From Priapulus caudatus (taxonomy: Eukaryota > Priapulida > Priapulimorpha > Priapulimorphida > Priapulidae), in contig NW_014577310.1 of assembly GCF_000485595.1 (NCBI RefSeq), positions 66,277 through 92,418 on the forward strand: a DNA stretch of 26,142 bases, given 5' to 3'. Every line of letters begins with the position of its first letter. The stretch's first letter is position 1. A program made the translations under genes and the position numbers. Below the pieces are notes generated by a model. The model was not told where the DNA came from. It was given only the letters and a program-made list of their open reading frames with translations, and did no database searches. Positions 1 through 8,409 of the stretch are shown here, one piece after another.

Positions 1-900
1 AGAGGAGAGAGAAAGCAGAAGCCGAAGAGAGAGAGGAAAGAGAGAGCGCAGCGAGACGTGAGAACGAGGAGAGAGACCGAGAGAGAGAGAGACGCGCGCG
101 CGCGAGAAGAGAGGAGATGAGAAGAGAGAGAGAAGAGAGAGAGGAGACGAGAGAGGAGAGAGAAAGAGGACGAGCGAGAGACGAGAGAGAAGAGAGAGCG
201 CGCGGCGAGAGGAGAGAGAGTATGGAGCGAGAGAGAGAGAGAGAGAGAGAGAGAAGGCAGAGGAGAGAGAAAGAGGGAGCGAGAGAGAGAGAGAAAGAGA
301 GAGCGCGCGCGAGAGAGAGAGAGGGAGAGAGAGAGAGAGCAGAGGAGAGAGAGGAGAGCGCAGCGCGGAGAGACGAAGAGGAATGAGAGAGCAGTGAGAG
401 CAGAGAAGAGAGGCAGAGAGGGAGGAGGAGAAGGAGAAGAGAGCGCGCCGGGAGAGACGAGAGAGAGGAATGATGAGAGAGGAGACGAGGAGAGACCGCA
501 GGAGAGCCATGGAGCGACGAAGCGCGGAGAGGAGAAAGAGAGAGCGCTGGAGAGGAGAGAGAATGAGAGAGATAGGGAGAGATGAGAGTGAGGAGGGGAG
601 AGGCGGAGAAGAGAAAGGGATGAAGAGGATAGAGGAGCAGAGACACTAGAGCCGAGGGGTCGGAGGAAACGGGAGGGTTAACTTCAGGATTGAGAGGGGG
701 GATGGAGAGCTGGGGACAGATGGAGAGAGGGACGAGAGAGATAGGAGAGAACGAGGAGAGAGAGAGCGAAAAGAGAGAAAGAGACGGAGAAGAGAGAGAA
801 GAGAGCGAGAAAAAGAGCAGAGAACGAGAGCAGAAAGAGAGAGAACGAGAGAGAAAAAGAGAAGTCTTTAGAGATTATATATTATTAAGCAGAGTATTTG
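1..900. repeat. Degenerate GA-rich (purine) simple repeat block
   Basis: The plus strand is almost pure purine, built on GA/GAGA with scattered C in GCGC patches and some GGA runs. Open frames of up to 89 codons occur here, but they encode only Arg/Glu/Gly strings (RERE-type) forced by the GA repeat, so none is called a gene. The periodicity is irregular throughout, as expected of an old microsatellite or of an error-prone read through a long (GA)n tract. Confidence 0.9.
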
Positions 901-926
901 AGGGAGGGAAGGCTGGGCAGGAATGA

Positions 927-1300
927 CGGAGCTAGTCCGGCACATTCCAATTAAACTACTGCCTCTTCATCGCGCCGACCTCCCGTCGGGCCCTCGAACG
1001 CTATGGCGACTCGGATGACGTCAGGGCGCAACGAAGTGACCGTCTATCCTGATCAGTGAATACCACTAGGCAAGCATGGCGACTAACACCTCCCGGGCGA
1101 TAGGCACCTGCCAATCCCTATCCGGCCCACGGTAAAACATGCACGGCATCATCGGCTCTAGGTAGTCAGACTCATAACAACGGAATCACTGCGTAATCGT
1201 GGAGGGGGCTTCATGAGTGTGGCTAGTGTGGAACGCCCGCGCGGCGAGGATCGCGTGCCGCCTGACGGGGCCGCTCACCTCGCGCGGCGCTCGCTGCGCC
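927..1300. other. Short non-repetitive spacer, no gene seen
   Basis: Mixed-composition sequence between the GA and GT blocks. I see no open frame with recognisable protein, no tRNA-like fold and no repeat. A palindromic GACGTC, a CRE-like core, occurs near 1018, but nothing downstream suggests a transcription start. Confidence 0.5.
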
Positions 1301-1740
1301 GGGCTGTGTGTGTGTGCGTGTGGTGTGTGTGTGCGCGTGGTGCGTGCTGTGCGTGCGTAGCGTGCGTGGGGGCCACGGGGCCGTGGGTGCGTGTGTGGGT
1401 GGGGTGTGTGCGTGTGTGGGTGGTGCGGTGCGTTGCCGGAGTGTCGTGTGCGTGTGTGTGTGTGGGTGTGTGTGTGTGTGTGTGTATGGTGTGTGTGTGC
1501 GTGATGCGGTGCAGTGCGCGCACGGTGCGTGCGTGCGTGTGGGTGCTGTGTGTATGTGTGTGTGAGTGTGGCGTGCCGTGCGTGCGTGCGTCGTGGCTCA
1601 GCGCGTGTGTGTGTGTAGTGATGTGTGTGGGTGCTGTGTTGTGTTAGTGTGAACGCGATGTGTGATAGTCGAAGTGTGTGTGTGATGTGGATGTGTGTGT
1701 GAAAGTAGTGTGGGATAGTCTTTGTAGTGTGGTGCGCACA
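1300..1740. repeat. GT/GTGC-rich simple repeat block
   Basis: The plus strand is dominated by (GT)n with interspersed GTGC and GGGT units. The best pure (GT)n tract lies near 1457-1500. Long apparent ORFs on both strands encode Cys/Val or His/Thr strings dictated by the repeat and are rejected as genes. The alternating purine-pyrimidine composition could favour Z-DNA; that is an inference from composition only. Confidence 0.9.
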
Positions 1741-1839
1741 CGCTTCTATATTAGTAAAAATACAGAGATATTTCAAAATTGAGCGGTGCTAAAACAGTGG
1801 GTTAGTCGAAGTCAATAGCGAAAAAGGATGTTGTTATAT

Positions 1840-2275
1840 TCCAATGCGTGCAGTGCGCGTATAGAGATGTGGAATGCGTGCGAGAGTGCGTGGCTGTGCG
1901 TGAGGGTTGCGTGCGGGGTGGTTGTAGGGTGCGTGCGTGCGTGTGAAACGGGGTGGAAATACGCGCGTGCGTGCGTGCGTTGCGGGCGTGTGCACGTTGA
2001 TGAAGAATCAACGTGCTGCGGGCGTGAACGTACAGTGGGATGGCATAGACGTGCGATACGTAACAACAGGAAAGAAAGAGAAAACAGAAAGCGGGACACA
2101 AACAAGATCAAACGCGTGCGTGCGGGCGACGTGTACGGGTGGAGGATGCGTGCGTGCGTGTGCACGGGCGCTGCGTGGCTGTGCGTGCGTGAAGGTGCGT
2201 GTATGTGTGGCGCCGTGCGTGCGTGCATGTGTGGCGTCTTGCGTGGGTGGTGCGTTGCATTGCGCAAAGCATGTA
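1840..2275. repeat. GTGC/GCGT-rich simple repeat block
   Basis: Repeats of GTGCGTGC type, diluted by a less repetitive stretch at about 2000-2110. The reading frames on either strand encode repeat-derived Cys/Arg/Val or His/Thr/Ala strings. No gene is supported. Confidence 0.85.
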
Positions 2276-2424
2276 GGTGTCGTTGACACTATTATCGCTT
2301 CAACCTGATCGTGGTTCCGCCACCCGCGTGCTGGGACACGGTTCATCGTCGCAAGTTACACATGAGTTCCGCGCGCCCGCACACAGACGTCCACTAGGGT
2401 CCCGTGTATATAGGGACCCTGGTC

Positions 2425-2815
2425 GACACACACCCAGCGCTGAACACGTTCTCCGCAAGCAGTGCCCGCAGGTTCCCGCGACCGACCATCGGGCAACCAC
2501 CCGCGCTAGACACGTTGCTCGCTGACACAGTTCCCGCAGGTTCCGCGACCGCACCACATCGTTCACACACCACCCGTGCTAGGACAGGTTCTCTGCCAAC
2601 AGTTTCCCGCGGTTCCCGCGACCCCGCACCACCTACGTTCAACTATCGCCCGCGGCTGGAACATTTCTCTGAAGCGCGTTACACAGGTTCCCCGCACACG
2701 CACCACATTACGTCACACACCACCCGCGCTGGAACAGGTTCTCTGCAACATGTTGACAGGTTCCGCGACGCCACCACTACGTTCACGCACCACGCGTGGC
2801 ACGACACGTTCTATG
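2425..2815. repeat. GC-rich minisatellite, ~72-bp unit, about 5-6 copies
   Basis: A unit containing CACCCGCGCT, then a GNACANGTTCTC-like segment, then TTCCCGCAGGTTCCCGCGACC recurs with starts near 2431, 2499, 2571, 2647, 2721 and 2790, so spacing is 68-76 bp. Copies are diverged by substitutions and small indels. Reading frames through the array (for example 2404-2820) are open but change phase because the units are not multiples of three, so coding is unlikely. Confidence 0.75.
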
Positions 2816-2829
2816 TTTAGTCGCACCCC

Positions 2830-3460
2830 ACGCTCACGTGTCCGGCTCGTGCATCATGGTGGCATGTACGTCTGATGCAATGTGCTCATTGATGTCAACA
2901 ACAACATGACGGGGGACCGGGCGGCCGGGCGGTCGGGATGCGACTCCATTGACCTCAGCTTTTAGCTGGACTTGCTACTTATCCTGAGACGTATCTCTCA
3001 GTATATAATGTCAGCTATAGAAATAGAGTATAGATATCAAGGATATACATCCATATGTAATATCGTATATAATAGCAGTATTAATATCAAGGTACATTAG
3101 TAGATAGATTTAGTAGCAGAGGATATTATCTATAGTATGAACTCTGATCACATTGTGAAATTAGGTGTATAGGAACGTATGCTACGCGAGGGGTAATGTT
3201 AGCTTTTTAAAAAGAATGTGTGTTTTTTATTCGCACTCTGATTACATTCATAAGCAAGAGAAGGAATAATGTACGGGGGAAATAAATATATTCTTATTAG
3301 ATGTATTTATATCGATAGATATATATAAGTAGATACTAATAGAGGGATCTATTTATATATATAATAATATATTATAATATAATAATAATATATGTATTAT
3401 ATTATGCACTTTCGTATTGTGCTTAGATCTGATATTTATGATATGCAACGCGAACTTCGA
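2830..3460. other. AT-rich stretch, no gene seen
   Basis: After a short G-rich patch near 2910-2940, the sequence becomes AT-rich. Imperfect TATATA/ATAATA microsatellite occurs at about 3318-3412. No plausible coding frame, tRNA or inverted-repeat element is visible. Confidence 0.6.
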
Positions 3461-3975
3461 GCAGTAGTAAGCTGACTCCGCGTACAAGTCAAGTCCAGAT
3501 CACGCTTGCCACGTATGCTAAGTTAGGCACTCTCCGCGCAACTTAGAGACGATTAGGGAAGAAGCGCAGGTGAGAAACACCGCTTTTTGCACAGGTTGAC
3601 GGGGCTTACCCATAAAACGTGTCGGATCTGATTCGCCTCGGGCGAACGTACCGGTAGCGGAAGAAAATCGACGATGCGCGTGCAGTATATCGATGATCAA
3701 TGAGCCACCAGAGCGACGCAGATCGATGACATCAATACTGGTGCCAATATGGACAACGTTATTTAGCTTATATGCTGCGTGACGGTCCCGATGCTCGGTC
3801 TTCATAGGCGCGCTCAACATGAGATATAATATTGAAGGAAGGCGCAAGATCATCTAGCAGCGAGCGCGGGGGCGGCGACCGCAAAGTACGCGGTGGATGA
3901 TGTACAACTGCGGTCATTAGAGCGGCGGGAACAGCGGTGCTTAGCGACAAGCCGAGTATGTAGCGTCACGCTAGC
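3461..3975. other. GC-moderate unassigned segment
   Basis: Composition rises between two AT-rich flanks. The minus strand has a 111-codon open frame (3518-3853) with mixed amino acid usage, not obviously repeat-derived. I recognise no family, motif or splice context in it and do not call it a gene. It could be a fragment of a transposon or foreign DNA, or chance. Confidence 0.35.
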
Positions 3976-4103
3976 GGGGATTGAATACCGAGAATTATTA
4001 ATTGCGATGTATTTGTCATGATCAAATATAATACTAATATAATAATATAATAGAATAGATAATATATTTACTGTAGGTTGTATTTATATCGCCCGCAGCG
4101 GTA

Positions 4104-4310
4104 TGTGTGTGGGATGTGTGTGTGTGTGTGTGTGTGGTAGGGTGTGTGTTGTGTGTGTGTGTGTGGTGTGTGTGTTGTGTGCTGGTGTGTGTGTGTGGGA
4201 TGTGCGTGTGGGCTATGTGTCTGTGGTCTTATTTCTATCTATCTAAATCTATCGTCTATCTATACTCCCCCCCACCACACACGCACGCACGCACGCACAG
4301 CACGCACACC
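4104..4310. repeat. (GT)n tract followed by an ACGC/CA tract
   Basis: Positions 4104-4215 are (GT)n interrupted by GGTA/GGGA, and 4265-4310 are CACGCACGCACG-type repeats on the same strand. GT followed by AC on one strand makes a loose inverted repeat able to fold back. Confidence 0.85.
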
Positions 4311-4319
4311 AAGCTGTCT

Positions 4320-4575
4320 GCTTCCCAGCGATGCTAATAACGCGGAGCACGTGTCGAAGCCGCTATAAACGCTCGGGCGAGATATAAATGTCGTATTCTG
4401 TGCTGCGAGAAACGATTCCTGGCGCCGCCAAAAGATCTCCAGAATGCAGCGGGCGCATTTAAAATTTGTAGACGAGTAGCATGGTAATAAAGTAATATTA
4501 CTATATCCGACTGCGTCTATGACGATGAGGTCATCACGCTGACGGAGACGAGGCGGAAGCCACTATATAGAAACA
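4320..4575. other. Short unassigned spacer
   Basis: Non-repetitive sequence between the GT/AC tract and the next AC-rich block. No gene or structured element recognised. Confidence 0.4.
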
Positions 4576-5062
4576 ATGATAATACATATACACACAGCTG
4601 AGCGCGCACGCACACGCACGCGCGAGCTACATACAAAACGCACGCGCGCGCGCTACACAACACAAACGCACGCACCAGCGCAGACGCACTACGACAGCAC
4701 GCGTGGCGCGCATGCGACGGCACCACACCAATACGAGCGCGCACGCGCACCAGCGCACGCGCACAAGACGTACACAGCACACGCACACGACACAGCACGT
4801 ACGGACAACCGACACGCACACGACACACCCACAACACAACACACACACACACACGACCACAACACACACCACCACAACAACAACACACCACAACGGTACT
4901 ACAATACACACGGGCGCACGCACACAGAGCCCAGCACACAACACACACAACACCACACACACACGCACACTAACACACCACCAGCACACACAATATATAC
5001 ACTATAATATCTAGTATATAATGGATACTATATTATATTATATATATAATATATATACATAG
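4576..5062. repeat. AC/GCAC-rich repeat ending in an AT microsatellite
   Basis: Positions 4576-4992 are ACAC/GCACGC with some CAA/ACC units. Positions 4993-5062 are nearly pure A/T (TATATA/ATAATA). Overlapping open frames on both strands encode His/Thr or Cys/Val strings and are artefacts of the repeat. Confidence 0.9.
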
Positions 5063-6410
5063 CCACACAGAGCCTATACCCGGAGAAGATAACCGAGGGC
5101 GACTATAGACGCGTGCGTCCCGAGAGGAAAGAGTTATGTGTCAGCGACACATTGATAATGAAGAGTTCGGGAGACAGGCTTCAGGATAGAGAGAGAGAGA
5201 GAAAGGGCTTCCCTTCCCGCTTCCTCGGGGGAGACGTGCTCGGTCGATTTTCTATCAGTCCCAATTTATAGATCTGCGAACGCGACAGGACGGTTGTGCC
5301 AGCAAGGCAGCAACGTGACTAACGCACACGCTACCACACATAAATTACGATGTCTTTGACACGCCACTGAATCACATTGCCCGACAAAAGCTGCGTAGCT
5401 ATAACAGGCTTTAATCTGATATTCACAACGATATTATTTATCGTATTCATGATTGACAATTCGCGCACGGCGCATTCAGGATTTCCAATTCGTTTCGCCG
5501 CTTTCGAATGTACATGTACGTGCGCGCACATAATAGGAGCGATTTGGCTTGCCATTGACGATCTCGTATATCGTATTTGAGTTGGCGAAATTCGGATTCT
5601 CATTTGATAATAGTGTTTTGGTTGACGTTGTATAACAGAGAAGAATTGAATGAACAGCTATTAATTGAGTAATAAATAAAGCAACACCATACTCGTGCAG
5701 TAGTTTTGAACAAATATATATGATAATGTGTTAATCAGATCTTTTATAGAGTCTATTCCTTCGTATCTAATTCGCGGTTACTTGTAAAAAGCAGACGAAT
5801 AAGAAATAAACTAGTAATACATAACAGAACGATTAAAAGTGGAGAAAATATATACGAAACAGGCCAAACATACTTGTGAACAATATAAACTTAAACGCTT
5901 AAATCAGGAGTGCATTACCCATGCACAGACACACTTACGGCAGATAAAAGCGTGTGTAGCAGCAGTTCAATCAACCAGAAGAAATACCCTTATAAGGTCG
6001 AGTCTACAAATAGAAGATTAGAAAGATAAAAACCACCAACGATGATGAGCATGCGAAGGCTAATCTGCTACGTGCTGAACGGGTAATTCATGAAAATCAT
6101 GCGCTCTTATTAATTTTCTCAGGCCATGCATAGCGCACAATGGCCGCGCTAATCTCTTCATCGTCATCTTGATCAAAAGTTCTTTTCACTGGCGCGCTGA
6201 ATAAAAATCTATAAGGAGAGAACGAACTGTGAGCTGCGCTGCTGCCTATGACTCAGGACCGCGACTAACACAACCTAATTCATTAGCACGCTCCTGACCA
6301 ATCAGCGAGCCGCTCCTCTGGCGATTCATATCACTCGTATATTAATTCTGTATTTAATTAACCGCAGTTAATTAAGGATAAATTGGCAAGACGGGGGAAG
6401 ATCTTCCGTC
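5063..6410. other. Intergenic DNA, no gene seen
   Basis: Unique-looking sequence of ordinary composition. A short GA tract lies at about 5190-5204. Open frames of 60-90 codons at 5331-5603 (both strands) and 5839-6021 have no recognisable motif, overlap one another on opposite strands or lack splice context, and are treated as chance. Confidence 0.5.
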
Positions 6411-6715
6411 GCGGATACGGTCAGAGCACCTCCGGCGACGTTCGAACGTGCCTCCCCCCGCCCTCCCAGGAGAGACCCCCGTAAACCTGTGGCTGTCCCA
6501 CTGACTCAGGGATCTGCTGAGTCACTACGAATACAGGCGGCGCTGGGGGGCGCTGGGAGCGATGGTGGCTGTGGTAGTGGTGGTGGCAGGCGTCTAGCCC
6601 TAGGCGTCGGGGAATGACATCTGTGACGGGACAGAGTAGGCGTCGCTTTCCATTCGACCACGGCTGGATAACTGCTCCAGAGTGAATCACGGCCTCACAG
6701 GCGCCGCCGAACTAA
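6411..6715. other. CpG- and GC-rich patch of unknown function
   Basis: This 300-base patch is much richer in G, C and CpG than the AT-rich DNA on both sides. It includes GGCGCTGGGGGGCGCTGGGA and a GGTGGTGG-like tract near 6560-6590. The minus strand has an 89-codon frame (6421-6690) with a His-rich middle but no motif I recognise. It could be an exon, a CpG-island promoter or a transposon fragment; the sequence does not decide. Confidence 0.35.
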
Positions 6716-7849
6716 ACTAATTATAGGTTATGCGTATGGGGAAAAAGATGGATGGGAAATTCAAATATGCAAAATATTTAATTTGCCGAAGCCAACCAGC
6801 GAGACACTCATTACATTGCTAAATAGAACTGATTACTTGTAAACCTATTAAATATCACGATAAGATTTTAATAAAAAATTCGGATGGAAATTACATGCCA
6901 TATTCCGGCAGGGGTAAGATTTACAACCGATGAATTTTCAGACTACTGCCAAGCTTGCCCTACAATAATATATATACAATAATTCTTCGGGTTATGAAAG
7001 GCATGTATATGCGTCTCTGAAAAGTCAACCGTAATGCAGTACACAGGTAGTACACAGTTTATCGTGAACCTTGTTTTCCTATGGATTATGAATGGAAATA
7101 CTCATTTCTAACACGTACAATATGATTGAACATATAAACATGATATGAAAAATATAAAAGGCTTCAACGCGCTAGTAACCAACATGAATATGTAGCGTCA
7201 GGTGTGTAACGCACCCATATGTTTGTTATATGCTTTATACGCAATAGTAAAAAATCGCTGCTTTAAATCCACCCAAAAAGAAAAATGCAACCTAGCTGAT
7301 TTTACCACATATATCAGGATTTCTGTTTTTTTTTCTTCAAATTTTGATATATCTGTCCTAATTAAAGTAATTTGGTAATATTATAATGACGTTGACCGAG
7401 AAAATAAGTGGCAGAAATCAACAACTTAAATTTTAATAAAAAATCAAATTTCGTGAGATGCTTGTACTGTAGATAAAATGACGTCATAGGGAAGTCGGTG
7501 ATATATTTTTATATCATTGGTCATATCCAGATCTTCCAGTATAGGTTATTATAATATGTCTATATCGTTAGCACGCATTGTGATATTGGTGATCATATTG
7601 CTCAGGCACCTGAACCTGCACGCAACCTGTCAAGCAAGAGAATTAAACAGCACGTGGCGCCACCTAATGTGAAAAAAAAAATAATAGGGAAGTATTAATC
7701 ACATTGTGATATAAAAGCAAAAGCATTACTAATTTGTAAATTTAATTGATAGCATGTGCGTGACATTCAGGAAAGAAAAATTCCAGATTATGCAACAATA
7801 ATAGACGTAATTATGTAATATGACTTTAAGTCAAAATACAAATGTAGGT
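6716..7849. other. AT-rich intergenic DNA upstream of the tRNA
   Basis: No coding frame of note, no repeat array and no inverted-repeat element detected by eye. The final bases are the 5' flank of the tRNA gene. Confidence 0.5.
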
Positions 7850-7933
7850 GTCAGGATGGCCGAGCGGTCTAAGGCGCTGCGTTCAGGTCGCAGTCTGGTT
7901 CTCCAGGCGTGGGTTCGAATCCCACTTCTGACA
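7850..7933 (+). tRNA. tRNA-Leu, anticodon CAG
   Basis: The acceptor stem GTCAGGA (7850-7856) pairs with TTCTGAC (7926-7932), with a single G-T wobble, followed by discriminator A at 7933. The internal promoter A box is TGGCCGAGCGG and the B box is GGTTCGAATCC. The anticodon arm CTGCG-TT-CAG-GT-CGCAG gives anticodon CAG, which reads CTG leucine codons. A long variable arm (about 14 bases, including CTGGTTCTCCAG) marks it as a class II tRNA, as expected for leucine. There is no intron, and CCA is not encoded. All these features suggest a functional cytosolic tRNA gene. It lies about 330 bases beyond the 3' end of NUP37, in the opposite orientation. Confidence 0.97.
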
Positions 7934-7939
7934 ACAAAC

Positions 7940-7943
7940 TTTT
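7940..7943 (+). terminator. RNA polymerase III T4 terminator of the tRNA
   Basis: The first run of four T after the tRNA lies 7 bases past its discriminator base, the usual position for polymerase III termination. Confidence 0.75.
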
Positions 7944-8193
7944 CGCCGCCCATTATATTTTAATTTCTGCTCATTCTTTCTGCACTTAAATATTTCTTAT
8001 ATTCTAAATACTAAAAGTTATAAACTTCACGATTAATTTCAGCATTTAAGAGCAGATATTTCAGGATTTTTAGATAGTACACACCAATTGAAATTTGAAG
8101 TGCAGAAATAAATTACAAATAAACCTATTGCTTAGTTTAGCCACAAAATAACAATGACCAACTTGAGTAAGTTTCTAATTGTGTCACGCCCTC

Positions 8194-8199
8194 TTTATT
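8194..8199 (-). promoter_or_regulatory. Polyadenylation signal AATAAA for NUP37
   Basis: TTTATT on the plus strand reads AATAAA on the minus strand, about 70 bases beyond the NUP37 stop codon. It is the first canonical hexamer there and implies a short 3' UTR. Confidence 0.6.
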
Positions 8200-8265
8200 T
8201 AAAGATTCGTTGAAATTTGTATAAATACATATGATGAAACAGCCTTCTAAAACATTATATATATA

Positions 8266-8409
8266 TTATGAGGCATGTTGAGAAATCAGTTTCTTTTTCT
8301 CCAGGCTCCAAAAATAGACTTTCCTGTCCATTCCCATAGCAACAAGTGGAATGCGATTATGCCAGCTGGGTGCACTTGACAAACAGAGAAGTGTTGTGGA
8401 CAAGACAGG
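8266..8409 (-). CDS. NUP37: NUP37 exon 7 (C-terminus and stop, residues 283-329)
   Basis: Acceptor TGTCTTTCAG|CCT. It encodes PVLSTTLLCLSSAPSWHNRI, then GMDRKVYFWSLEKKK, and ends with TAA at 8268-8266. The SWH...P...FW signature closes the propeller, as in known Nup37. The tail after FW is a few residues longer than in human. Confidence 0.94.
   Translation of the reverse strand, partial: PVLSTTLLCLSSAPSWHNRIPLVAMGMDRKVYFWSLEKKKLISQHAS

Noticed and set aside
117-926. ORFs of 63-89 codons encoding Arg/Glu-rich proteins
   Set aside because: They are direct translations of the degenerate GA repeat. The amino acid content follows from the repeat, and there is no start context, splice context or homology.
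1186-2346. Cys/Val-rich and His/Thr-rich ORFs on both strands, up to 196 codons
   Set aside because: These are translations of GT/GTGC repeats and overlap each other in several frames on both strands, so none is credible as a gene. They are not cysteine-rich toxins or histidine-rich proteins.
2404-2875. 99- and 138-codon ORFs across the minisatellite
   Set aside because: The repeat unit length is not a multiple of three and varies, so the encoded sequence is not repetitive as a repeat protein would be. Nothing is recognisable.
4107-5014. Overlapping Cys/Val and Thr/His ORFs in the GT/AC-rich region
   Set aside because: Same cause: dinucleotide repeat composition keeps frames open.
5331-5603. 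Pair of opposite-strand ORFs (67 and 90 codons)
   Set aside because: They overlap almost completely on opposite strands. The plus-strand product has a hydrophobic stretch, but no family is recognised and there is no splice context.
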